DNA from: Paracentrotus lividus
Taxonomy: Eukaryota > Echinodermata > Echinoidea > Camarodonta > Echinidae
Length of the DNA: 64,000 nt
NCBI GenBank assembly: GCA_940671915.1
Contig: CALNVZ010003434.1
Location: 20,233,964 to 20,297,963, forward strand
Direction: 5' to 3'
The notes beneath the pieces were generated by a model. That model searched no databases and was not told where the DNA came from. It worked only from the letters and a program-made list of their open reading frames with translations. This document shows, piece after piece, positions 1 to 11,556 of this stretch; the first letter of the stretch is position 1; every line of letters begins with the position of its first letter. The position numbers and the translations under genes were made by a program.

Positions 1-78
1 CACATTCTTTTCCAAATAAAGTGATACATTTCTGATAAAGAAGTTTTTTTAAAAATGACAGCTTTTTTTTTTTTTTTG

Positions 79-2318
79 TAAAATCAGTCTTCAAAATTTA
101 CGCCACCTTTTTCTGGCAAAATCAATATTTTCCTTTGCCCTGTTAACTAAACGCATTGGACATATACTTTCAGGTATCATATTGAAAATATATTTCAATC
201 TTTTATGGGGGCTCCCATCTCTCCCTCTCTCTCTCTCCTCTCTTCTTTCTGTCTTTCTTTTTTCTCTTTCACTCCATCTTTACCTTTTACTTTCCTATCT
301 GCCCTTCCCTCCTCTCTCTTCCCTCCTCCCCTCCATTTCCCTCCCTTCCTCTCTCCTTTCTTCTCTTTTAATGTGTGTTTGTTTTTTTAATAAGAAAAAA
401 CAAATCAGGGGGGGGGCTTCCGTAATTTCTTCTTCATTTTATAGGACCCTATAAAATAAGCCTTTTCGGATTTCATGGGCCACAGTGTTCTTTTATGTTT
501 ATACCATGTACACTCGACAATAAAATCAAATCAAATCAATCAAATCAAAATATATGTTCACAGTTTATCTAATATCTAATCTCTATGTTAGCTCATAGAT
601 AAGGTTACCTTTGTAATTGTAAACTAAGCACTATATGACTATACATTCAAACTATGAAGTTCTGAAGTTCTCTAGTAAAGTGATAAAAGTATTAAAACAA
701 CAAGAATTAAAAAAAAAATGAGGCTCTGATTACAATGAAAACAAATGATAACAAACTAAAGGCACTTTTCGGACAAAATCAATATTCTATATTTCAAAAC
801 GTATTGGACAGATATGTTCAAATTATTTGATTCTCATGTCTGAGCTTATAGATATGGTTACCTTTGTTTAGAAAGCATTATAATTGACATTCATTTCAAG
901 TTATGAAGTCTGATGCTTGAGTTTATCGACGAGGCTACTCTTGCTGTTTTTCTTTATTTACAAGTCTACTATATACATTTGGCATTAAAAGAACCTAATG
1001 TTCACTCTTCATATGTTTACTTTTTCGTTTCTATTAAGTGATATAAATTATAAAAACAAAAATAAAAAACTTGAGGCTCTGATTACAATGAAACAAATGA
1101 AACAGACTAAGACACTTTTTTCGGACTAAATCATATGTCTTTGCCACAACAAACGTATTGGACAGATATGTTTAAAGTAATTATTCTCAGTCTGAGCTTT
1201 TAAATAAGGCCATTTTTTCCACTAAATAAAATAAAGTGATTGACGGATCGCTCAACGTTATGAATTCTCATTTCTAAGCCCCCCCCCCCCACTTTCTCAG
1301 AAACGTGTACAAAAACGGACAAATGACCATACATTTGTATTTTAGGCCTGTTCAGCCCCACCCCCCTCCCCTGCCGCTCAGCCCCTCCACTTTCAAAACG
1401 CTCAGTGGCAACGATTGGTTATATATTAGCTTGGTGTTGATGCAGCGGAAGGCTGCAATACAGCGCGAGTTCCTACGGGAGTTACTTTAACAGAAACAGT
1501 CCTTCAGGGGCGACCATATTTGGAGAATTTTTCTATCTTAGCTTAGGTTTCATCGTTGAAACGTTAGCAAAATATGGCATAAGAACATAATTCTAAATAT
1601 ATAAATGACAGCCGTAGCTCATCTACATATTGTCCAGAAGAAAAACAATGGGTAATTGTGAAAATATTACTTTTCTGCTCAAAAAACCGGTTTTCTGCTG
1701 CTTAGAAAGTTCCACGATCGTTAAATCTGCTAACACTCATACAGCATGTGGAGCGATGAAATGCGCATGTCTCTACAAAATTAAGTTTTATAGCATGTTT
1801 CTGCTAGGAATTGCCCCGTGTTACATTTGTCCCGGTCTCCCCTACTATTTTCAAAAATCTGCAAACCCTCGTTTCTATCTTCTTCAATAACTTTATAAAG
1901 TTTCAATGGTAACCGCACATGTACTATTTTGCTCGTGAGACATTGGAACGTGTATTGTTGCAAGATATACAGTGCGACCAGGAAACAAAAAAACCCAACT
2001 AATTTGAAAGCATCTGTCATATTGAAATGTTAGAGTTTTGTGACTTGACGTTTATTTTATCATAAAGACATCATAACATACCAAAAGTATAAGTGTTGCA
2101 ACGGTATGAAGAGCACTGGGCTTATAAAAAATCGTAATAAAATGTCTTCTAGCATAACCAAGTTTGAGCAAAAGCAACCTGCAAAAATTTAGTCTTTTTT
2201 CAATATTTTGTCCTTTATGAATAGACCGAGGACTGACCAAACAACGAATGAATGTTCAGAAGCCAGAGTTTGACAAACTTGGAAGAAGTTTCTCACCAAA
2301 GTTAGCAAAAATTCAGTG
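79..2318. repeat. 2.3 kb tandem duplication, copy 1
   Basis: First of two directly repeated, near-identical blocks. Both begin with GTAAAATCAGTCTTCAAAAT after a poly-T run and end near GTTAGCAAAAATTCA. The order inside is the same: a CT-rich stretch, an AAATC short-repeat tail after ACCATGTACACTCGACAA, sub-repeats that share CGTATTGGACAGATATGTT, a C-run block, and the reverse-strand end of a CCGGTCTCCCCTA element. Copy 1 is about 100 bases shorter and differs mostly by small deletions. I see no gene in it. Confidence 0.9.
520..548 (+). repeat. AAATC short tandem repeat (retroelement-tail-like)
   Basis: Several AAATC units follow TACACTCGACAATAAAATC. The same tail, longer, is at about 2798-2828 in copy 2. 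A short tandem repeat straight after a unique sequence is typical of a non-LTR retrotransposon 3' end. The body of that element is not recognisable. Confidence 0.4.
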
Positions 2319-2338
2319 CCTTTTTTTTTTTTTTTTTT

Positions 2339-4684
2339 GTAAAATCAGTCTTCAAAATTTACGCCACCTTTTTTCTGGCAAAATCAATATTTCTTTGCCC
2401 TGTTAACTAAACGCATTGGACATATACTTTCAGGTATCATATTGAAAATATATTTCAATCTTTTATGGGGGCTCCCATCTCTCCCTCTCTCTCTCTCCTC
2501 TTCTTTTCTTTCTGTCTTTCTTTTTTCTTCTTTCACTCCATCTTTACCTTTTTACTTTCCTATCTGCCCTTCCCCTCTCTCTCTCTCTCCTCCTCCCCTC
2601 CATTTCCCTCCCTTCCTCTCTCTTCTTTCTCTCTTTTAATGTGTGTTTGTTTTTTTAATAAGAAAAAACAAATCAGGGGGGGGGGCTTCCGTAATTTCTT
2701 TCTCATTTTATAGGACCCTATAAAATAAGCCTTTTCGGATTTCATGGGCTATCCTGTCAGTGTTTCTTTTATGTGTTATACCATGTACACTCGACAAATA
2801 AAATCAAATCAAATCAAATCAAATCAAATTATATGTTCACAGTTATCTAATATCTAATTCTCATGTTTGAGCTCATAGATAAGGTTACCTTTTGTAATTG
2901 TAAACTAAGCACTATAATTGACTATACATTCAAACTTATGAAGTTCTGAAGTTCTCTAGTAAAGTGATATAAAGTATTAAAACAACAAGAATTAAAAAAA
3001 AAACTTGAGGCTCTGATTACAATGAAACAAATGATAAACAAACTAAAGGCACTTTTTCGGACAAAATCAATATTTCTAATATTTCAAAACGTATTGGACA
3101 GATATGTTCAAATTTATTTGATTCTCATGTCTGAGCTTATAGATATGGTTACCTTTTGTTTTTGTAAAGCATTATAATTGACAATTCATTCAAAGTTATG
3201 AAGTTCTGATGCTTGAGTTTATCGACGAGGCTACTCTTTGCTGTTTTTCTTTATTTACAAGTCTACTCCTATATACAATTTTGGCATTAAAAGAACCTAA
3301 TGTTCACTCTCTTCATATTTGTTTACTTTTTCGTTTCTATTAAAGTGATATAAATTATTAAAAACAAAAAATAAAAAACTTGAGGTCTGATTACAATGAA
3401 ACAAATGATAACAGACTAAGACACCCTTTTTTTCGGACTAAATCAATATTCTTTGCTTTTCAACAAAACGTATTGGACAGATATGTTTAAAGTAATTTAT
3501 TCTCATGTCTGAGCTTTTAAATAAGGCCTTTTTCCACGTAAATAAAATAAATGATTGACGGATACGCTCAACGTTATGCAATTCTCATTTCTAAGCCCCC
3601 CCCCCCCACTTTCGTCAGGAAACGTGTACAAAAACGGACAAATGACCATACATTTGTGATTTTTAGCCTGTTTCACCCCCACCCCCCTCCCCTTGCCGCT
3701 CAGCCCCTCCACTTTCAAAAACGCTCAGTGGCAACTGGATTGGTTATATATTAGCTTGGTGTTGATGCAGCGGAAGGCTGCTTAATACAGCGCGAGTTCC
3801 TACGGGAGTTACTTTAACAGAAACAGTCCTTCAGGGGCGACCATATTTGGAGAGATTTTTTTCTATCTTAGCTTAGGTATTCATCGTTGAAACGTTAGCA
3901 AAATATGGCATAAGAACATAATTTCTAAATATATAAAAATGACAGCCGTAGCTCATCTACATATTTGTCCAGAAGAAAAACAATGGGTAATGTGAAATAT
4001 TACTTTTCTGCTCAAAAAACGGTTTTTCTGCTGTAGAAAGTTCCACGAATCGTTAAATCTGCTAACACTCATACAGCATGTGGAGCGATGAAATGCGCAT
4101 GTTCTCTACAAATTTTAAGTTTATAGCATGTTTCTGCTAGGAATTGCCCCGTGTTACATTTGTCCCCGGTCTCCCCTACTATTTTCAAAATACCTGCAAA
4201 CCCTCGTTTTCTATCTTCTTCAATAACTTTGAATAAAAGTTTCCAATGGTAACCGCACATGTACTATTTTGCTCGTGAGACATTGGAACGTGTATTGTTG
4301 CAAGATATACAGTGCGACACAGGAAACAAAAAACCCAACTAATTTTGAAAGCATCTGTCATATTGAAATGTTAGAGTTTTGTGACTTTGACGTTTATTTC
4401 ATCATAAAGAGTCACTCTATACTATACCAAAAGTATAAGTGTGTTGCAACGGTTGAATGAGCACTGAGGCTATAAAAAAATCGTAAAAATTGTCTTCTAG
4501 CATATAAACCAAGTTTGAGCAAAAGCAACCCTTGCAATTAATTAGTCTTTTTTCAATATTTTGTCCTTTATGAATAGACCCAGGAGGACTGACCTAAAAC
4601 AACGAATGAATGTTCAGAAGCCAGAGTTTTGACAAAACTTGGAAGAAAGTGTTTCTCACCAAAGTTAGCAAAAATTCAAGTGCT
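2339..4684. repeat. 2.3 kb tandem duplication, copy 2
   Basis: Second copy of the block at 79-2318, in the same orientation. Within each copy a module of about 250-450 bases recurs, marked by CTGATTACAATGAAACAAATGA, CGGACAAAATCAATAT and CGTATTGGACAGATATGTT. This means an older tandem structure sits inside the recent duplication. Copy 2 runs on into a GGAGACGTCTCC-type repeat, whereas copy 1 runs directly into copy 2. Confidence 0.9.
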
Positions 4685-4699
4685 CAGTCATCCATGATA

Positions 4700-4935
4700 G
4701 AACAATTTTTCTATAACTGTTGTATCTCACTTCTTCTCCGCGACGGATAAAAAGAATTAGAGACGTCTCCAATACTTCATTCCGTCGCGGAGACGTCTCC
4801 GAGACATCTCCGTGACAATTTTCGTAAACTGTCTCAAAGTACTTTCCGCGACTCATGAAACGTTGCAGGGACTAAGGAGATGTCTCCGCAATAGTTTTCA
4901 TAACCGTCTCCAAGTAGTTTCAAAACCGTCTCAAA
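4700..4935. mobile_element. GGAGACGTCTCC-palindrome repeat, fragment
   Basis: Contains GTTGTATCTCACTTC, CGCGGAGACGTCTCC and GTCTCAAAGTA words shared with the complete element at 5388-5663. It looks like a degenerate member of a short non-autonomous family. The next 450 bases (4936-5387) show nothing I can assign. Confidence 0.55.
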
Positions 4936-5387
4936 GTAGGGCCAAATATATAGTGTTTCTGCGTTTTGAACGGTCGACCGAATCGTCGAACGTAAAACCT
5001 ATCCAATCACATGCTCAAAATTGGAAGCTCCGCCCAACCTGGACCGTCATCTTTGTTTTCGTCCATGTATTCTTCATATTATTCATTGAGGAGGCGGGGA
5101 CATGCGACGTTGTCTTATTATCAAGGAATAAATAAAAACGAGCTTCTTTCCTGTGAAGGGGGAGGATACCGAATTGACTAGCATTTTCTGTAGACTGCTA
5201 GGTTAAGCAATTCTGCTCAGGTTTTTCAACATTGGACATTGTGTTTAAATTGGCATAGGTAGCCCCGACCAAGTAAACATTACGTTTTTATTGTGAGATT
5301 CAGCAATACAACAAATTTAAGCTTGGGGGAAAAAATTATCAACTAATGTTTTTTAAGGTTTCCTCCCCACTGTATTATAATTTCTTA

Positions 5388-5663
5388 GGGTGCTATCTCA
5401 CTTCACGGAGACGTCTTCGCGTCAGAGTAGAAATTTCGTCTCAGCGACGGATAAATAGTATTAGAGACGTTTCCGAGACGTCTCCTAGACGTCTCCGAGA
5501 CGTCTCCTGAATTTCGGAGACGGATTTTTTTTCATAAATTGTCTCGGAGACGTCTCGGAGACGTCTCCGCGAGATTGGAGACGTCTCTAATACTTTTTAT
5601 CCTTCGCGGAGACGAAATTTTCTATTCTATCGCGGAGACGTCTCCGCGAAGTGAGATACCACC
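5388..5663. mobile_element. Foldback MITE rich in GGAGACGTCTCC
   Basis: About 276 bases that fold on themselves. The left end reads GGGTGCTATCTCACTTC and the right end GAAGTGAGATACCACC, its near-perfect reverse complement. The interior is packed with the self-complementary 12-mer GGAGACGTCTCC. TTA stands on both sides, as in PIF/Harbinger-type targets. No coding capacity. Related pieces in this window are at 4700-4935, 5664-5740, 5875-6012, 11557-11690, 20812-20936, 47168-47418 and 51905-52003. Confidence 0.75.
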
Positions 5664-5740
5664 TTTAGACGTCTCCGTGATGGAAAAAATATCGGATACG
5701 TCTAGTCTCCGGGTGTCTTTTCGATACCACCCTTAGTTTA
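5664..5740. mobile_element. Small fragment of the GGAGACGTCTCC repeat
   Basis: Starts TTAGACGTCTCCGTGATGG and ends CGATACCACCCTTAG, directly after the full element. It is probably an internally deleted sibling. Confidence 0.5.
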
Positions 5741-5874
5741 AATGTACATGCAGAGTCATAACGGTATCGCTTGTCAAATAATGTTCTGTACTCTTCTATA
5801 ATACATCCCTTTAGAAAAAAAAACTAACCTTTTCCCATAGAGAAAAAAGATTACATTTCTAATCAGCATTAAGG

Positions 5875-6012
5875 GTGGTATTGTCAGCATGGCTTTGCCA
5901 TTGCTCAGTCTCCAAAGTTTCATAATTTTCCTACGTTTCCCAAGTTTCAGAGACTTCTCTTGTCATGCTAGTGGCGCAAACGATTTCGTCGCGGAGTGAG
6001 ATACCACCCTAA
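5875..6012. mobile_element. Fragment of the GGAGACGTCTCC repeat
   Basis: Bounded by AAGGGTGGTATTGTCAGC and GCGGAGTGAGATACCACCCT. A relative with the same CAGCATGGCTTTGCCAT insert is at 11557-11690. Confidence 0.5.
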
Positions 6013-6432
6013 CCAGACTATCGCACACAAAAGGAATGTGCCTTGGACCATGAGAACCTACTACATTCTTTGATCTTACGTAATCTACTGTCCCTCGTGT
6101 ACATTATCATGAATCATTCGTTGTATTCGTTCGAATGAAAGACTTTAAAAAGTTTCTTGACTAATGAAGTAGACAGGTCCAGGGAGGTTTTTTTTTCCGT
6201 CGTGGAGAGGTCTCAGGTAGGCGGGAGACCGGGGACAATTGTAACACGGGGCAATTGTAACAGAGGCTCTCATTCCTAACAGAAACGCGCTAAAAACTTA
6301 ACCTGTGTACAGAGCATGTACATTTCATCGCTCCACATGCTATTTGAGTGAAAACAATTTTAACGGTTATTTGAACTTTTTACAGCAAAAAAAAATGTTT
6401 TTTGAGCAGGAAAGTAATAATAATAATAATAA

Positions 6433-6526
6433 ATTACATTTATATAGCGCTTAATACAACAGTTTCTAAGCGCTTTACAATAATGACAATGGGATAATTA
6501 TAGAATAATCATAATAAAGAACGTAC

Positions 6527-6574
<48 letters not shown>

Positions 6575-7700
6575 CTTCACTAGCGGATAACACAGTAAAC
6601 ATGAAGCATAACAATGAACCTAAGGTGAATATACAAATATTTACAATACAATAATTACAAAGGATTATTAAACAAGAAAGACTTTAGTGTAGATTTGAAG
6701 GCGTCACAGGAAGGGGCATCCCGTACTTCAACAGGGAGTCTGTTCCATAATCTTGGAGCAGCTACGCAGAAAGCGCGATCTCCGTATCTCGTGCGAGTTC
6801 GAGGACCTGGTGAAAACTGTAAGTGTGCAGTAGATGAAGATCGGAGTCGCATAGATGATGCAGGAGTCTTGGGAGTCAGCAGGTCAACAAGGTACGGAGG
6901 AGCTAGTCCATATATATGTTTGGCTTTATATGTGAGAAGGAGGATTTTGAAGATAATTCGCTGAGAAACTGGGAGCCAGTGTAAAGATCGGATGTTTTCT
7001 AGTTCGGGATATTAACCTAGCTAGCAGCAGTGTTCTGAACGCGCTGAAGGGGAAGAATGTATGAGTCCGGTAAACCAATGAGCAAACTGTTGCAGTAATC
7101 AAGGTGAGAGGAAACAAATGCGTGGACAAGCTGTTCCGTTGCAGTATTGGTCAGATACTTTCCGAATTTGCCTATCTTAGCAACGCCAAATGATGCTGCT
7201 CGACATTTACCACGAATGTGGTCTTTCATGGTGAGATTCCTATCCAGAACGGCTCCGAGGTTTCGCACAGCAGCCACACCGCTACTGCAAGTATCTTCAC
7301 CCAGCTGCAGATCTGGAAGACTTTGTGCATCTCGGAATTTAGACGAGATGTGAAGTACTTCAGTCTTTGAGGAGTTTAATTTGAGATCGTTCTTCAATGA
7401 CCACACTCTGATAGCTGCTATACATTCCTGTAGCCTTTCAAGTCCATTTAGTCTGATCGGTCGGCCTTATGACGGCGTACAGTTGAGTGTCATCAGCGTA
7501 CATTATAATGCTGAATGCCCGAGTAACATCTGATCACTTTGGCGAGGGGGCCAGTGTAGAGGATATATGCGAGAGGGCCAATGACTGATCCCTGGGGAAT
7601 ACCTTGAGGGAGTGGAAATTATTTTGAGATACCGTCATTAACAACAATCTTCTGGCTGCGACCATCCAAGTACGATGTTAGCCACTGTAGTGCAAGACCA
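6433..7700 (-). pseudogene. 5'-truncated LINE reverse transcriptase (Jockey/CR1/L2 clade-like)
   Basis: Read on the minus strand, this is the 3' end of a non-LTR retrotransposon ORF2. The catalytic box YADDTQLY is at 7477-7500, followed by the thumb-like segment LNSSKTEVLHISSK near 7360 and the family's terminal block YGDRAFCVAAPRLWN near 6770. The reading frame shifts between 7017 and 6852 and the upstream RT motifs are missing, so it is dead and truncated. It ends in TAGCGC-type 3' UTR sequence and an ATT microsatellite tail (6419-6432), as is usual for LINEs inserted by target-primed reverse transcription. It sits inside the 6220-11265 element. Confidence 0.85.
6530..6571. repeat. (TA)n microsatellite
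   Basis: About 20 uninterrupted TA units in the LINE 3' region. Confidence 0.95.
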
Positions 7701-8521
7701 TCAGGCCCGTAACTCCCAAATCAGCGGCGGAGTAGTCGAGCGAGGGTGTAGAGGGGGGGGGGTTCGGGGGTTCGAACGAAACCCCCCCCCCCCCCAGGCG
7801 AGCAGGTCCGCTGACCAGAAAAAAAAAAAATTAAAACCCCCACTTTTTGGCAGAAATGCAGGAGATACTTGAATAGAAATACAAGAAAGGACGATTAAAA
7901 CACTTTTCAGTTCCCCTATATGTAAAATCTTTCGCTCGCGCTTCGCGCTCGCAACTTTGTATTTTGGGGATAATAATCATGTTTTTCAGAACAAATTACG
8001 CAGGAATTACACTTAAACCTTTTCGCAGGAATGTTTTCGTTTGCATTTGTGTTCTATTTTTATATTTTTAAATGATTGTTTTCTTCAATTTTATGAAATG
8101 ATATAACAGAAATAAGGCCTAATGGCAGAGGCGGTGGAACCGGGAGGGGGGCAGGGGGCACAGTGACCCCCATTTTAGTACCCCTATTCATGACCAAAAT
8201 GTGTCCCTCTTCTAAGCTAAAAAGTGTCATCTTTATACTAAAAAGAAGCCTTTCAGAGTTTTGAAAAGACCCGTGGACAATTTCTGTTTAAAAAGGGGAC
8301 TTTTAATACTAAAAACGGCCCTTTGTTACTCCATATGTCTTTTAAAATCCCAAATTTTCGGCTCGCGCTTCGCGCTCGCGAGTACTAAATAGGGTCCATA
8401 ATGCACAATAAACTACAATTTTGAGCTCAAAGTTTTCTCCTCTCGCTTCGCGCTTGAGGATATTGGGGTCTAACAGAGGCGGTGGAACCGGGGGGGGGCA
8501 GGGGGCAGAGTGCCCCTTTTC

Positions 8522-9666
8522 CAGTGGCGTATCTAGGGGGGGCAAGGGGGGCACGTGCCCCGGGCGGAGCTTCAGGGGGGCGCAAAAAAGGAAAAAGAAA
8601 AAAAAAGAAGAAGAAGAAAGGAAAGAAGAAGAAGAAGAAGGAGAAAGAGAAGAAGAAATAGGAGATCGGTGATCCTCAGTGGATATTGGGGCCATGTTTC
8701 CTCCCATTATTATTTTGACGCCCCCTACATAGCCAAGTTTAATTTTTTGGGCGTCCCAAAGTTTCTGGTCATTTTTTAGGTTTAGTACCTTCTATCTTAG
8801 TTTTGGGTCAATTTTGTGCCTTATGTATAGGTCTAGGCCTATATTGAAATATAGATCAAATAGGCGCTCTTAACTTCAATTTAGCGTCACTCTATAAAGA
8901 TTAAGATCAATAATTGTGTGCCCTCCTAATCCTCATTTTAAGACCATTTTGACATCTCCTGAGTTTCGATTTAATTTGGAGCCCCCTTTAACTGTTTAAG
9001 ATCAATATGGCGCCTCAAATTTTAAGATCAATTTGCCCCTCCCCCCTCTGCTTCAGACAAACATTTTTTTTCTGTCCATGCTTTTTCTCGCTGCTTTTAC
9101 TCCCTTTTTTTTTCTTCATCATTATCAATTGTTTCCGTACTTTATGACCATTCGATATCAATACCTGTTCCTTGCAAAGTTTATTCAACTTTAGAGCTTT
9201 AGGATTTTTCGCTCGCGCTTCGCGCTCGCATTATATCATATGTTACAAATCATTTGTGGAAGACCAACAAAAAAAGGTTTAAAATTATTTTTCCTACAAA
9301 AAAAATCCGATGCATACATCTCGAAAAACACTTTGTGCAAAAAGCCTTTTGACACCCGAAGGTTAGGCATTTTGTAATTGTACCTTCGTTGATAACGAGA
9401 TCTGTATTCATGATTCTTAAATGCAAGATTTGAGTAATGCAAGAACTCAAAATTTTCCCCTCGCGCTTCACGCTCGCATTAAATTAAGATATTTGCAGAA
9501 GAAACAAAAACTGAGAAGCCACGTGTATGTATCGACAGCAAATCATCCTCAGGCCTGGGAACTGGTACAATAAACTAAACAAATCGTTGAGCAGAACAAG
9601 AGTATATGGGGGGGGGGGCAAAGTCAATATTTGCCCCGGGCGCACTTGACCCTAGATACGCCACTG
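8522..9666. mobile_element. hAT-like non-autonomous element with 8-bp target duplication
   Basis: Terminal inverted repeats are CAGTGGCGTATCTAGGG at 8522 and its reverse complement ending ATACGCCACTG at 9666. The 8-bp direct repeat CCCTTTTC is at 8514-8521 and 9667-9674, the target-site length of hAT transposons. The interior has an AAG microsatellite (8590-8660) and repeated words of the GGGCGCC / TTTAAGATCAAT kind, also seen at 54.2-54.7 kb. It has no transposase and split an older CGCGCTTCGCG repeat. Confidence 0.8.
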
Positions 9667-10153
9667 CCCTTTTCTTAGCTTAAAAATGTCCCCTTTATAC
9701 TAAAAAGAAGCCTTTCATACTCAATTTCTTCAAAGGTGTCACTTACAATACTAAAAAGTGCCTTTTTCTTTACTTCATAATTATCTCTTTTAAAACCCCA
9801 AATTTTCCTGCTCGGTCGCTATGCGACCTCGCACTGTAAACTTAACAAACAATAAGTATACAAAAAGGGTTGGACCCAGTGCCCTCTGCTGAACACAAAC
9901 CTTGTCAAAAGAATTGGTGTAATTGTGTTTGGGCTAGATTGGGGGTGGTTTAAGCTAAGATTATCAATGAGCCAAGATTATTTTGTAGCTTCAACATGGA
10001 ACCTAAAAAGAGTCTATAAGGCATAATTTTTAGCTCAAAACTTCGAGCTCGGGGATACTAAATAGGCTCTATTGCACAATAAACTCCAATTTTTATCTCA
10101 AAATTTTAGGCTCGCGCTTCGCGCTCGCATTCCTTTATACCATAGCAGTGGGA

Positions 10154-10440
10154 GTGGTGTGGTCGAGTGGATAAGTCGGCGGACTTACGATCACAAGGTA
10201 CGCGGTTCAAATCCCGTCCATACCACTAGCATCCTTCGGCAAGGTTTCAACCTGCAAATTTGCCGTACTTGACCCAAGTGAGGTGAATGGGTACCGGTAG
10301 GAAGAAATTCCTTGAATGCTGTGAGCGCCTTTCGGGGTAGCCTAGCTAAGCCGGGTAATAATAATATGATAATGCGCCTTGAGCACTCTACAGAGTGGAT
10401 ACGTGCGCAATACAAATCACATTATTATTATTATTATTAC
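10154..10440 (+). mobile_element. tRNA-derived SINE
   Basis: The head (10154-10226) looks like a tRNA. Its ends GTGGTGT and ATACCAC can pair, and it has an A box near GGTCGAGTGG and a B box GGTTCAAATCC, so an internal pol III promoter is likely. It continues into a non-tRNA body (GGTGAATGGGTACCGG, GTAGCCTAGCTAAGCCGGG, GCGCCTTGAGCACTCT) and ends in an ATT repeat at about 10424-10440. The GCCTAGCTAAGCC..TATTATTATT tail recurs at 29813-29921. Orientation is plus. Confidence 0.8.
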
Positions 10441-11556
10441 TAAATTGAAAATGAAAGCCATTAAGATTCCTAAAATTTTCAGCTTGTGCTTCGCTCTCGC
10501 GGATACTGTAATGCACAATTAACCCCAGTTTTGAGCTTCGTGCTCGCGGATACTGAATCTAGAGTCTGTATGAATAGTTTACTCCAAGTTTAACTAAAAA
10601 TTTTCGGCTCGCGCTTCGCGCTCGAAAAAAAATTCTTGAAAAAGGTCCACTTTTCAGATTTCGAACCCCCCCCCCCGTAAAAATCCTAGTTACGGGCCTG
10701 CCTGAGCTAAGATAGAAAAAAATATCTCCAAATATGGTTGCCCACCACAGGGGCAATAGTGACAATGCCGTTAAGTAAATACTTTTGCCTCGTACCTAGC
10801 CCCGGGACAATTCAGCGCGCTGCCATCGCCCGTACAGAGCACGTAAACTTCTACAATAATCCCATGTCATGCATATAACAAGTGAAAAATATAATGTAAC
10901 TTGAGTCAAGCATTGTCATGTTTTATTATTAATTAGCTTATGTGGTTAATGTTGTTTAAATCTTGGATCTGTCAAGTGCATAGCTTTGATAAAGAAAAAA
11001 CAAAATGTTACAATTTCATGTGTTACAATTGCCCCGTACGTCTGTTACAATTGCCCCTGGACACGGGGCAATTGTAACACTCGACATCTTGTTTTGAAAT
11101 GGTAATGGCTTCAAAATAACTTGTTGTACTTAACCCAAACCTATTCATATGTCAAGCTTAGATATGCATATTTCATTTTATTTAGTTTTAAGCAAGTATT
11201 TAGCTTTAATAAATTTGTTAGGTCAAATTAGGAAAAAAACTGTTACAATTGTCCCCGGTCTCCCCTACCTTGGAATGTTCATCTTTTTAACTTCTGAAAG
11301 AACATTATTTGTATGAATAGATCAACGAAAAATGAACGTACCTTGGAATGTTCCTCCGTATAGCTTTTGAGAGAATTATATTTATAAATGACGTAGGGCA
11401 TATATGATACCTTGAAATTTTCATCGCTATAGGTAGCCTTCTTTTGATTTAGTGACAGCCATCGACCTTTCGTGTTGTTTCTTTTTTTGTTAATTTCTAG
11501 AAAAGGGGGTAGCCAATGTTATTATTATTTTTTTTTATAATTATTTTTTTTATTTA

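Larger units (their letters stand above)
7699..10703. repeat. Repeat mosaic with CGCGCTTCGCG boxes
   Basis: Bounded by CAGGCCCGTAACT (7699) and its inverse AGTTACGGGCCTG (10690-10702). Inside, at least eight copies or variants of GCTCGCGCTTCGCGCTCGC recur, at about 7932, 8361, 8443, 9209, 9459, 10109, 10484 and 10608. Most follow an AAATTTT-like word and many precede ATACTAAATAG..CTCCAATTTT. CGCG-CTT-CGCG can form a small hairpin. A GAGGCGGTGGAACCGGG module is repeated at 8127 and 8476. No gene is visible. This appears to be a degenerate tandem or composite element split by later insertions. Confidence 0.6.
6220..11265. mobile_element. TA-flanked inverted-repeat element (GGGAGACCGGGGACAATTG), heavily nested
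   Basis: The left end reads GGGAGACCGGGGACAATTGT at 6223 and the right end ACAATTGTCCCCGGTCTCCC at 11245-11264, exact reverse complements, with TA on the outer side of both. Further GGGGCAATTGTAACA boxes lie inside each end. Such TA-flanked termini fit a Tc1/mariner-like or ISL2EU-like DNA transposon; no transposase is visible. The interior carries a LINE fragment, a hAT-like element and a SINE. Solo relatives lie at the 3' side of each 2.3 kb duplicate (about 1500-1845 and 3800-4170). Confidence 0.7.

Noticed and set aside
182..454. Open frames in both 2.3 kb copies (182-454, 2442-2713)
   Set aside because: They translate CT-rich low-complexity DNA and differ between copies by frame-breaking indels.
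5388..5663. Clustered GACGTC palindromes as a CRE-type enhancer
   Set aside because: The same words recur in every copy of a foldback MITE; the transposon explains them.
10154..10226. A functional tRNA gene
   Set aside because: The tRNA-like part runs directly into a SINE body and ATT tail, the anticodon arm is irregular, and a tail copy exists at 29813-29921.
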